A stretch of 64,000 bases of DNA from JAHEEL01 sp963715255. GTDB taxonomy: Bacteria > Actinomycetota > Acidimicrobiia > Spongiisociales > UBA5794. This document shows, in pieces, positions 27,045 to 34,615 of the stretch. The notes beneath the pieces were generated by a model that was given only the letters and a program-made list of their open reading frames with translations, ran no database searches and was not told the origin of the DNA. The stretch lies in contig CAVQRN010000006.1 in assembly GCA_963715255.1 (NCBI GenBank), positions 124,001 through 188,000 of the forward strand, written 5' to 3'. A program made the position numbers and the translations under genes. Positions within the stretch are counted from its first letter, which is position 1. The number at the start of each line of letters is the position of its first letter.

Positions 27045-27464
27045 TCAGACGCCGTGGAGGATTCCTTCAGGGAGGCCATCCAACAGACCACCGGGGAACA
27101 ACCCACCAAGGAGACCACCGGAGAGGCCACCGAGAAGCCCGCCGAAGAGGTCCGGGGCCACGTCGCTGCATTGATCGTGCGCCTCACGCCACGCCGTAGT
27201 GTCAATTTCGCCGTCGACCAGGGAACCGGGCACCGTCACAGAGAATCCCCCATCACGGAGGGTCTCGACGAGCGGGACATTTGCGCCGTGGTCGGCCAGA
27301 CATGACGTGTAGACCTCGAGTTCTTGGGCCAGTCCCGGAGCCTCGGCCTGATCGTCCGCAGTCAGTGCGATGACCAGTCCGATCACGAGGAAGAAGACGA
27401 CACCAACCCCCGCAAGGATCGCTGGGACCGCCCAATCTGCCGGGATTGTTCGGCGTTCGCTCAT
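27045..27464 (-). CDS. Small membrane-anchored protein with Gly/Leu-rich repeat tail
   Basis: 139 residues, ATG with an AAGGGAG ribosome site. One membrane helix (about residues 13-35) is followed by a roughly 65-residue outside domain with two Cys (CLADHG and QCSDVAP), likely a disulfide, then a tail of GGLL/GGLF repeats (GGLLGGLSGGLLGGLFPGG). The Cys-containing part resembles small secreted actinobacterial proteins of unknown role. The glycine-leucine tail is probably flexible or membrane-interacting. I recognise no family. It is transcribed in the same direction as the sigma factor gene but about 260 bp upstream. Confidence 0.7.
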   Translation of the reverse strand: MSERRTIPADWAVPAILAGVGVVFFLVIGLVIALTADDQAEAPGLAQELEVYTSCLADHGANVPLVETLRDGGFSVTVPGSLVDGEIDTTAWREAHDQCSDVAPDLFGGLLGGLSGGLLGGLFPGGLLDGLPEGILHGV

Positions 27465-27543
27465 GTCGGCTCCCTTCGGTCGGACAGCTACGGCCCATCG
27501 AAGCTACCTCAGACTCGGTCGTTAGGGTACGCCGACGCCCGGG

Positions 27544-27937
27544 TTGATCACTCTCGCCACCTTCGCAGCCACTGCGATGCTCCTGTTCATCTTGCTGAAA
27601 CCGGCTGCGCTCTCCATCATCACGACACGCTCGCTGACCCAGGGTCGCACGGCAGGCCTCGTCACGGTGGCCGGTATCCATGTCGGCAGCATCGTGCATG
27701 TGATCGCCGTCGCAGTCGGTCTGCCGGCAGTCATCGCCGCGTCGTCTGATGGGCTCTCGGCATGGTTTTCCTAGCGGCAGGGGTCATCTCGGACGGCATC
27801 TACGCCATCGTCGCCGGCATGTTGGGCGACCAGCTCTCAACGAAGTCACGGTGGAAGCCGGATCCCGCCACGGAGCGGCGGTCATCTATCTCGCTCTCGG
27901 AACGGCCGCGGCCGTCTCGGGCACCGGGAAGCGCTGA
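27544..27937 (+). pseudogene. LysE-family exporter remnant
   Basis: The first 75 codons (TTG at 27544) match the N-terminus of LysE/RhtB exporters (TRSLTQGRTAGLVTVAGIHV and two hydrophobic segments). The family's C-terminal part follows immediately in other frames: FLAAGVISDGIYAIVAGMLG from about 27768 and IYLALGTAAAVSGTGKR ending at 27937. The central roughly 80 residues of a normal protein of about 205 are missing and at least two frame changes are needed, so this looks like a truly decayed gene rather than a sequencing error. Confidence 0.75.
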
Positions 27938-28032
27938 GGCGGGAATCGGTCACGAAACCGCCCATCGCGAGGCAACCCCGGCGAATGGAACGCGGGTGCG
28001 TCCGAAATCCATGGATTCCCCGGGTCCGTTCG

Positions 28033-28038
28033 TATCCT
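28033..28038 (+). promoter_or_regulatory. Probable -10 box (TATCCT), leaderless start
   Basis: TATCCT ends 8 nt before the ATG at 28047 and supports that start over the frame running in from the LysE remnant. Confidence 0.45.
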
Positions 28039-28046
28039 CATCGTTG

Positions 28047-29075
28047 ATGTCCACCTCGACCCACCTCCCACTGTGTGTGTATTGCGGAACCGCTCGACCT
28101 GCGGACCAGACCAGGTGCCCGCAGTGCGGTCGCCCGTGGATCGACGTCCGGGTTGGCGCTCATGGCCAGGACCGTGTCCCGGCCATGGCCGGTCTGCCCG
28201 CTATCGGTGGGCAAGCGGCCGCCGACGCGAAGCCGGTACCGGTCTCAGTGTCGCCGGCGCCCGAGTCCGGCGATACCGATCTCCCTCCCGACGAAGAGGA
28301 GACTCACACTGACTCGAGCAGACGATTCATGTGGCTCATCCCTGCGCTCATCGCCGCCGTCGCCATCGTCGTGATCACTCTCTTCGCGTTCGGCGTCCTC
28401 GACGGTCCGAACGACGAGACTGACGAGACCGCAGCTCCGGCAACGACGGTTCCTGCGGTTCCCACCACCGCCGTCCCGACGACCGTTCCCCCGGTGCCCA
28501 CCACCACGGTCGCTCCCACCACGACCAGCACTACTACCACCACCACCACGATCCCCGAGCCGTCTTCGTTCCCGGCCGTGGGCGAGGCGATTCCCATGGC
28601 CTCACTCACACTCAAGGCGAGCGGTATCGGGCCCATCGCCTTCGACGCCGCCGCCCCGGATGCCATCGGGCGCCTGGTCGCCAGCCTCGGGCACCCGGAG
28701 GAGACCGGTGCCGCAGGAGAGGATCTGGGCCTCTGCGCCGGCGACGACGGGCGTTTCGTTCGCTGGGTCGGCCTGACCGTCGTTGTCTCCGGGACGTTTG
28801 CAGACGGGACCATCGCCGGCTATCGCTACGAAGACGAGACGGTGCCGACGATGCATCTCGATCTCGCCACACCCTCAGGACTCCGCGTCGGCGATCCGGT
28901 CTCGATGCTCAACCGACTCTACGCCTCGTATCAGATCGACTACGTGTCGTCGGAGGGCACCGATCTGTTCCGGCTATCGGATGCCGACGGCCTGCTCCTG
29001 TGGGGACCCGTGTCGTCGATCGAGGACTCGGGCCGGGTGGAGGGCATCTATGCCCCCGACGTCTGTTCCTCGTAG
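28047..29075 (+). CDS. Zinc-ribbon, single-pass membrane protein with Thr/Pro linker and conserved ectodomain
   Basis: 342 residues. An N-terminal zinc ribbon (CVYCGTARP with TRCPQCGRPW, two CxxC pairs) is cytoplasmic; a helix follows at about 96-118 (LIPALIAAVAIVVITLFAFG), then a Thr/Pro/Val linker of about 55 residues, then a roughly 165-residue outside domain. That domain is paralogous to the C-terminal domain of the protein at 31168-32061: both share ASL/NMKLKxxxIG-like openings, SIGRL/AIGRL, SGL/PSGLRxGD and the end WGPV...GI-APDVC. Unknown function; the position next to the LCP fusion suggests an envelope role. Confidence 0.72.
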   Translation: MSTSTHLPLCVYCGTARPADQTRCPQCGRPWIDVRVGAHGQDRVPAMAGLPAIGGQAAADAKPVPVSVSPAPESGDTDLPPDEEETHTDSSRRFMWLIPALIAAVAIVVITLFAFGVLDGPNDETDETAAPATTVPAVPTTAVPTTVPPVPTTTVAPTTTSTTTTTTTIPEPSSFPAVGEAIPMASLTLKASGIGPIAFDAAAPDAIGRLVASLGHPEETGAAGEDLGLCAGDDGRFVRWVGLTVVVSGTFADGTIAGYRYEDETVPTMHLDLATPSGLRVGDPVSMLNRLYASYQIDYVSSEGTDLFRLSDADGLLLWGPVSSIEDSGRVEGIYAPDVCSS

Positions 29076-29136
29076 GGCCAGTACCTGCCTCACGAACTAG
29101 CATCCTCATGACCCGCATCCGATCTCAGGGGGACCG

Positions 29137-31107
29137 TTGAGTTCCGCACACATGCCCTGGTGGCGCCGCCTCTTCTCGCCGGCGAACGTCTTGTCCGTCG
29201 TTGCCGGCGTCGTCGTCTTCATCCTCGGACTCGCCGCATGGGATACCCACCGAGGCGTTCTCGTCTCTGCAATCGTCGCCGCCCTCGTCACCGGGATCGT
29301 ATGGCTGATCTGGTGGTCGGTATCCGGTCCTCCGGACTTCGCTCGAATTCTCGGTGTCCCGCTTCTCGGTTCTATACCCAACGACGATTCGAGCCCGGCA
29401 CCGATGCTCGCCGATGGCCCCTCCGCTACAAGGGCCGCCTATGAGGACCTCCTCGCTGAGATCGAGGGACACACAAGCGGACAAGTCCTTCTCGTCTCCT
29501 CCCCCGGACCGGGACAAGGAGCGTCGACCGTTGCTCTCAACCTCGCCGTCGCGGCGACGCAGCAAGGGCGTCGGATTGCCTTGATCGACGGCGACACCGC
29601 CGGTCACGGTGTCTCTCGCTTTCTATCCACGGGATCGGAACCGGGGCTGACTGATCTTGCCGACGGCTCGTCGACCCTCGCCGAGACCGCCAGGATGTGG
29701 GAGATCGGCCCGGACTCCGCACTGCCGATTGTGCCGTCTGGGTCGCCGGGTGCCGCGTCCGAAGTCGCACTCGCCGGACCGGGTCTTGCGGCATCGATCG
29801 ACCGGATCGCGGAGCGTGCCGATGCGGTGCTCATCGATGCGCCTCCCATCGCGTGGGACGGAGCGACCGCCCCACTCGCCGCACACGCCGACGGAACCAT
29901 TCTCGTCGTGACCGATACTGCCACCGACTCAACCGTAGTGGATACTCGCGACCGTCTTGCTGCCACGGGCGCGCCGGTGATCGGCTACGTCGAGAATCGG
30001 ACGAAGCCGCCGTCGTTCTGGCGCCTCCCCGCCGTCCGCATGCTCAAGAGATCCGCGGGGGCGTTCGTCGCGATCGCTCTGGTCTATACCGGTTACACCG
30101 GGATTCAGATCTACGACTCGTGGTCTGGCGTTGACCGACAAGCCCTCGATACATCCGAAGCCGAGGTTCTGCTCCCGTCTACCAGTGTCCCGCCGATGGC
30201 CGACGTCGTTGAGGACGATCCCGAAGCACCGTCTCTCGAAGAGATCGTCATCGGCGCACCGACGATCGAAGGCTCCTATCGGTCACTCCTCTTGATCGGC
30301 AGCGATGAGGCCGCCGATCTCGCAGACGTCATTCTTCTCACCGTCCTCCCTGCCGACAAGGAACTCGATCCGTTCATGGTCTCCCTCCCCCGGGATCTCT
30401 ACGTGCCGAACCGGTGCACGAACAGCTACAGCCGCATCAATGCCACGCTCCGGGAGTGTGGTGACGTCAACGCACCCACAATGCTTGCCCTTACGGTCGA
30501 GGATTTCACCGGGATCAAGGTCAACAACTTCGCCGTCTTCGACTTCGATGGATTCGCAGAAGTCATCGACGGTGTCGGCGGCGTTGAGATCTGCGCCGAC
30601 TACCCGATGCGGGACTGGAGGGCTGAGCTCGACTTCCCCGGTGGATGTGTCAACGCAGACGGGGCGATGACACTCGGTTGGGTCCGCTCCCGGCACACGG
30701 AGGAGTTCGTCGACGGACAATGGCGCTCCGTACCGGGCGCCGGCGATCTCATGCGAAACGAGCACCAGCAAGATGTGATCGTCGAGCTGGCGAGGAAGCT
30801 CAGGACCTTCGAATCTCCGACCAATCTCTCGTCCAAGATCGAAGAACTCTCGAAGGCGTTCACCGTAGACGAGAGGTTGGGGATCTCCGATGCACTCAGA
30901 CTGGCATGGAGTATCCGCGACATCGACGTCACCGCCATCCAGCGCCTCGCAATACCGGTGAAGCTCGGGAGAACCACAACCGGGCAATCGATCCTCCGGG
31001 CAACGCAACCCTTCGAAGAATTGCTTTCCGAGTTCTATCCATCGCTGCTCGAGGAACCGAATCCGGCCGGTGAAGCGTCGGCTCCGGTCTCCCCCAGTCA
31101 GTTCTGA
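29137..31107 (+). CDS. CpsD-like tyrosine-kinase-fold domain fused to LytR-CpsA-Psr (LCP) domain
   Basis: 656 residues, TTG start with an AGGGGG ribosome site 6 nt upstream. Two helices (about 18-34 and 41-60) are followed by a cytoplasmic CpsD/Wzc-like P-loop domain (about 95-290): PGPGQGASTVALNLA replaces the usual GEGKST, so the P-loop Lys is Ala129, while the A' motif (ALIDGDTAG) and Walker B (VLIDAPP) remain. A third helix (about 308-326) leads to an LCP domain (about 370-600): LPRDLYVP, NFAVFDFDGFAEVIDGVGGV, LGWVRSRHT and the NEHQQ region. LCP enzymes transfer glycopolymers to peptidoglycan. The kinase half is probably catalytically altered. It lies between two paralogous Thr-linker proteins. 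Confidence 0.85.
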   Translation: MSSAHMPWWRRLFSPANVLSVVAGVVVFILGLAAWDTHRGVLVSAIVAALVTGIVWLIWWSVSGPPDFARILGVPLLGSIPNDDSSPAPMLADGPSATRAAYEDLLAEIEGHTSGQVLLVSSPGPGQGASTVALNLAVAATQQGRRIALIDGDTAGHGVSRFLSTGSEPGLTDLADGSSTLAETARMWEIGPDSALPIVPSGSPGAASEVALAGPGLAASIDRIAERADAVLIDAPPIAWDGATAPLAAHADGTILVVTDTATDSTVVDTRDRLAATGAPVIGYVENRTKPPSFWRLPAVRMLKRSAGAFVAIALVYTGYTGIQIYDSWSGVDRQALDTSEAEVLLPSTSVPPMADVVEDDPEAPSLEEIVIGAPTIEGSYRSLLLIGSDEAADLADVILLTVLPADKELDPFMVSLPRDLYVPNRCTNSYSRINATLRECGDVNAPTMLALTVEDFTGIKVNNFAVFDFDGFAEVIDGVGGVEICADYPMRDWRAELDFPGGCVNADGAMTLGWVRSRHTEEFVDGQWRSVPGAGDLMRNEHQQDVIVELARKLRTFESPTNLSSKIEELSKAFTVDERLGISDALRLAWSIRDIDVTAIQRLAIPVKLGRTTTGQSILRATQPFEELLSEFYPSLLEEPNPAGEASAPVSPSQF

Positions 31108-31167
31108 TACGACGCACCGCTCGGTTGCCCGTAAGATGTAGGCAACCGCCGGGAGGACCGAAATAGC

Positions 31168-32061
31168 GTGAGCGACCCGAAAGACCCATACGGCAATCCA
31201 CCGGGATGGACGGATCCGTACTCGGACCTGACCAACATCTCCGGGAACGACCCGATTCCGCCACTCGAAGGTCCGCGCACGCCTACTGCGACACCACCCG
31301 GCTCCCCCCTGTTGACCGGCCTAGTCGTCGGTCTCCTGCTGGTTGCGCTCTCGGTCGCTGTATTCCAACTGCTCAAGAGCGATGACAGCGTCGAAGCCGG
31401 AGGCACCACCACAACGGCTCCAGCCGACGGCTCAGAGACCACGGTGCCTGGAGATACCTCGACCACGTCGTCGACCGTCGGCACGTCAACACCCCCATCC
31501 GAGCCGTATCCGCCGGTCGGCACGCCGATCGCTGTCGACAACATGAAACTCAAGAGCGATCGTGTCGGCATCCAGATCAACGACGTTCCGGACCTGAAGT
31601 TCGGTGATCCGGCAGATATCTCGATCGGTCGACTGGCGTCAAGCTTCGGCGATCCAGATCAGGACACCGGCTGGCAGGTCTCAACCGGCCAATGGGGTGT
31701 CTGCACCGGCGAGCTGGAACGAGTCATCCGGTTCGGGCCGTTCGCTGCGGTCGTCACGACAGACGGTACGACCGAAGCGTTCAACGGCTATCGCCAGGAC
31801 CTCAGTTTTGGCGACCTCGACTCCGACGCCACCCAGTTGACGACACTGAGCGGGTTGAAGGCTGGAGACACCGTTGAACGGCTGCAGACCATCTACGCGA
31901 CCGAGGACGTCACGTTTGCGATGCATCCGACGGTCGGTGAGATCTTTGAGCTCCGCGGCTCAGACACGGGCACGCTCCTGCTGTGGGGTCCGGTCCGCGG
32001 TACGGATCCGGATTCTCTTGTCGTGGGGATCTTCGCCCCGGACGTGTGCGATCGCGGCTGA
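31168..32061 (+). CDS. Single-pass membrane protein with Thr/Ser linker and ectodomain paralogous to 28047-29075
   Basis: 297 residues, GTG start with a GGGAGG ribosome site. The N-terminal 45 residues are Pro/Gly-rich and cytoplasmic (DPYGNPPGWTDPYSDL), followed by a helix at about 49-70 (LLTGLVVGLLLVALSVAVFQLL), a Thr/Ser linker, then an ectodomain of about 180 residues ending WGPVRGTDPDSLVVGIFAPD-Cys. This domain matches that of the gene two upstream, but the N-terminal parts differ (no zinc ribbon here). No known function; probably co-transcribed with the LCP fusion. Confidence 0.72.
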   Translation: MSDPKDPYGNPPGWTDPYSDLTNISGNDPIPPLEGPRTPTATPPGSPLLTGLVVGLLLVALSVAVFQLLKSDDSVEAGGTTTTAPADGSETTVPGDTSTTSSTVGTSTPPSEPYPPVGTPIAVDNMKLKSDRVGIQINDVPDLKFGDPADISIGRLASSFGDPDQDTGWQVSTGQWGVCTGELERVIRFGPFAAVVTTDGTTEAFNGYRQDLSFGDLDSDATQLTTLSGLKAGDTVERLQTIYATEDVTFAMHPTVGEIFELRGSDTGTLLLWGPVRGTDPDSLVVGIFAPDVCDRG

Positions 32062-32089
32062 TCCTCCGGTCTTGACGCCGACCAGGCAC

Positions 32090-32095
32090 TAGTCT
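32090..32095 (+). promoter_or_regulatory. Probable -10 box (TAGTCT), leaderless GTG start
   Basis: TAGTCT ends 7 nt before the GTG at 32103; no Shine-Dalgarno is present. Confidence 0.45.
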
Positions 32096-32102
32096 CGTCG
32101 AC

Positions 32103-32825
32103 GTGACGAACCGCAATCCGGCTGCTCCATATCTCTCCGGCTCCTTCGCAGGACTCTCGGTCGCGGTGGCGATGTTGGCTGCTGTTGCGGGCGGAACATC
32201 GATCACAACGGTCACGATCGACTCTGCATCAGCGAGCCACTCCGCATCCGAGTTGACGGCGACTGGATCGCTGTTGGGTCTTGTGGTCTTTCTCGCCGGC
32301 GCTCTCGGAGGGTTCCTCGTCAGCGCCGTGACCTACGCCATGGGTCGGACACAGGATCCGGACACTCCGCGTCTGTCGTTCGCGGTGATCGCTCCTGTTG
32401 GAGTTCTCCTGCCGGCCGTGCTCTCCTTCGCTGTCGTGAGTCTCGGAGTCACGCTCTTTGGCACATCGATGGACGGCGTGGTCGTGGTGCCGGTCGTATC
32501 GTTCGTCGTGGTCGCAGCGATCGCCGGCCTCATTGCCGGGACGGTCACGGTGCCGATCGTCGATGGGTTGGCTCGGCACTCCGCCATCGGAGACGCCAAC
32601 GAGGCAACGCCTCCGTCAGCAACCGCATTCTGGCTTGACCTCGGACGAGCCGTCGGTGTCCCGGCGCTCGCAATCGCCGTCGGTGCCTTGCTGGCGATTG
32701 GTCTCGCCCAGATTCTTCTCAACGTCGAATCGACGGTCGCAACGGTCGGTGTGTTCGCCGCCGCAGGGGCATTGATCCTGGGAGGAACGGCGCTTCTGGC
32801 CCTCCGACCCTGGGACAACAAGTAG
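32103..32825 (+). CDS. Multi-pass membrane protein, unknown function
   Basis: 240 residues with about six hydrophobic helices (LSVAVAMLAAVAGG, LLGLVVFLAGALGGFLVSA, FAVIAPVGVLLPAVLSFAVV and three more) separated by short loops. No charged catalytic motif or known family signature is visible. The GTG start follows a -10 box at leaderless spacing, so it has its own promoter even though it follows the envelope cluster. It ends in a compact hairpin that overlaps the stop codon. Confidence 0.7.
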   Translation: MTNRNPAAPYLSGSFAGLSVAVAMLAAVAGGTSITTVTIDSASASHSASELTATGSLLGLVVFLAGALGGFLVSAVTYAMGRTQDPDTPRLSFAVIAPVGVLLPAVLSFAVVSLGVTLFGTSMDGVVVVPVVSFVVVAAIAGLIAGTVTVPIVDGLARHSAIGDANEATPPSATAFWLDLGRAVGVPALAIAVGALLAIGLAQILLNVESTVATVGVFAAAGALILGGTALLALRPWDNK

Positions 32826-32839
32826 CCCGCATTCGGGCT
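32824..32839 (+). terminator. Short GC hairpin overlapping the stop codon
   Basis: AGCCCG-CATT-CGGGCT, a 6 bp stem with a tetraloop, starting inside the TAG stop. There is no T run, so terminator strength is uncertain. Confidence 0.45.
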
Positions 32840-32860
32840 CATCGCCCATTCCTGGCAAGC

Positions 32861-32914
32861 CGGTAGCTGGAAGTTGGCTGCTCCTGCTCCGCTACTCCGC
32901 TACTCCGCTCCTCA
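32861..32914. repeat. Octamer array (CTACTCCG) with TAGCTGGAAG leader, between convergent genes
   Basis: GGTAGCTGGAAGTTGGCTG, then CTCCGCTACTCCGCTACTCC. This is the reverse-complement form of the array family. The ctaG stop codon (32892-32894) and its last codons (SGVAE) lie within it. A near copy, with the same leader, is at 59613-59668. Confidence 0.8.
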
Positions 32915-33704
32915 CAACGACCGGTCCCATCTCCGTCTTCTGCTCTTCGGCGTACCACGAGAAGAAGACCCACCCGATCGCCACCCACAGGATCAGCCCA
33001 CCTCCGATCTTCATGATCAGGCCGGCGATGATCTGGTCGGTCATCACGTCGATGCCCCAGAGCCTCGGGAAGGTCGCGTAGATCGGGTAGAGCGGACTCT
33101 CGCCGAGCGTCATGAAGGAGGCCGGGATGGTCGGGACCAACGACTGGAGGAACAGATACCCCATCTTGCCGAAGGGGGCGAGCGTCTTCGTCTCCGGGAT
33201 CGGATCCATCACCGGCCACCACATCAAGACCGCCGAGATGAACAGCACGAGGTGCGCGAAGAAGTGGAAGATGTCGCTGGTCAGCATCAACTCGACGATC
33301 GATGGGACGTGAATGAACGCGAGCCAGGCGTTGAAGAACACCAGCGTGAACATCGGTCGAGTGATCACCTTCAACAGCGGGATAAATGGCTCGACGAGTG
33401 CGTGCATCAACCAACCTGGCATGCCCCCGAGCAACAGCGGCGGTACGACCAGGGTGATCAGCATGTGCTCGGTCATGTGGAACATGTAGAGGCTCTGCTC
33501 ACCGATGTCGTGCAGGGGCCACGTCGAACTGATGAGAAGGAAGATGACCCCCGCGTAGTACATCACCCGCTGAACAGTGGTGACCGGCGGCTTCCCTGGC
33601 GGGGCGTATCGCCCGGCGAGCCTGCGGATCCCAAACTCGTAGATGAGGATCAGAGCAATGGCGACCCCGTAGACGTCGAGGTGCGGGTGGAACGTGATGT
33701 CCAT
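32892..33704 (-). CDS. ctaG: Cytochrome c oxidase assembly factor CtaG (caa3 type)
   Basis: 270 residues with about seven membrane helices. MFHMTEHMLITLVVPPLLLGG and the FHFFAHLVLFISAVLMWWPV segment contain the conserved His residues of the caa3_CtaG family, which helps build the copper centre of the oxidase. It is the last gene of the minus-strand cta operon, 3 nt after ctaF. The C-terminal SGVAE and the stop are encoded by the octamer repeat, so the tail is not an ancestral part of the protein. Confidence 0.88.
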   Translation of the reverse strand: MDITFHPHLDVYGVAIALILIYEFGIRRLAGRYAPPGKPPVTTVQRVMYYAGVIFLLISSTWPLHDIGEQSLYMFHMTEHMLITLVVPPLLLGGMPGWLMHALVEPFIPLLKVITRPMFTLVFFNAWLAFIHVPSIVELMLTSDIFHFFAHLVLFISAVLMWWPVMDPIPETKTLAPFGKMGYLFLQSLVPTIPASFMTLGESPLYPIYATFPRLWGIDVMTDQIIAGLIMKIGGGLILWVAIGWVFFSWYAEEQKTEMGPVVVRSGVAE

Positions 33705-33707
33705 TGG

Positions 33708-33995
33708 TCAGAGGGCCCGGAACACCGAGAGCATGACGATGAATAGGAGGATCGCTATGACCACGGCAACCCCGAACACGTAGCGGTATCCCTTGAGGTC
33801 GTACTTGAGGTGCATGAACACCGCGACGACCGTGACAAACTTCGCCGCGCCGAACGCAATCAGCAGCGGGGCACGCACCGGATCGAGGAGCTCGATATAC
33901 GGAATCGCAATCTCGATCGCGGTCGCGACGGCGAGCGCGAGCGCGATCAGCCAGTACGTCTTCGGTGTCGGATGAGCGTGCGATGCGGTTGTCAT
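33708..33995 (-). CDS. ctaF: Cytochrome c oxidase subunit IV
   Basis: 95 residues with three helices; the HPTPKTYWLIALALAVATAI opening and KFVTVVAVFMHLKYD are characteristic of the prokaryotic subunit IV family. It is a small structural subunit of the oxidase complex. Spacing of 2-3 nt on both sides shows tight operon packing between ctaE and ctaG. Confidence 0.88.
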   Translation of the reverse strand: MTTASHAHPTPKTYWLIALALAVATAIEIAIPYIELLDPVRAPLLIAFGAAKFVTVVAVFMHLKYDLKGYRYVFGVAVVIAILLFIVMLSVFRAL

Positions 33996-33997
33996 GG

Positions 33998-34615
33998 TCA
34001 GATCTGCAGCAGATAGACGATGGTGAAGATGACGATCCAGACGATGTCCACGAAGTGCCAGTAGAGCGCAACCAATTCGACGTTCATCCCGTGATCGGGT
34101 GACAGCCGGCTGCGGAGCGAGAAGGCGACCAGCATGGCGATCATCAGCACGCCACCGGCAACGTGAATGCCGTGGAAACCGGTGAGCATATAGAACGACG
34201 ACCCGAACGGGCTGGTACTGATCGTCAGCCCCTCATGCACGAACTCGGTGAACTCGAAGATCTGGCCGGCAAGGAACGAGAGACCGAGGAGCGCCGTCCC
34301 GACGAGCCAGATTCGCCCCTGCCGCTGATCGGACTTCTGGAACGCATTGTCCGCAAGCACCATCGTCAACGAACTCATCAGCAGGACGAACGACGTGGCC
34401 GAGGTGAACGGGATGTTGAAGATCTCGGCGCCCGGTCCTCCATTGGTGGTGTGCCGGTAGAGGAGGAACGTGGCGATCATCGCTCCAAAGAAGAAGACCT
34501 CGGACCCGAGGAACACCCACATCGCGGTCTTGCGAGTGCGATGGATCGGATCGCCGTCTGCCTCGAAGTCGGTCTGACCGTCAACCTCGAAGATGCCGTC
34601 AGTGGCCGTTGCCAT
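33998..34615 (-). CDS. ctaE: Cytochrome c oxidase subunit III
   Basis: 205 residues, five helices, with the family motifs FFGAMIATFLLYR, FTEFVHEGLTISTSPFGSSF, MLTGFHGIHVAGG and the C-terminal ALYWHFVDIVWIVIFT. The His and Glu residues in these helices are those seen in other subunit III proteins. The ATG at 34615 overlaps the ctaD stop. Confidence 0.94.
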   Translation of the reverse strand: MATATDGIFEVDGQTDFEADGDPIHRTRKTAMWVFLGSEVFFFGAMIATFLLYRHTTNGGPGAEIFNIPFTSATSFVLLMSSLTMVLADNAFQKSDQRQGRIWLVGTALLGLSFLAGQIFEFTEFVHEGLTISTSPFGSSFYMLTGFHGIHVAGGVLMIAMLVAFSLRSRLSPDHGMNVELVALYWHFVDIVWIVIFTIVYLLQI

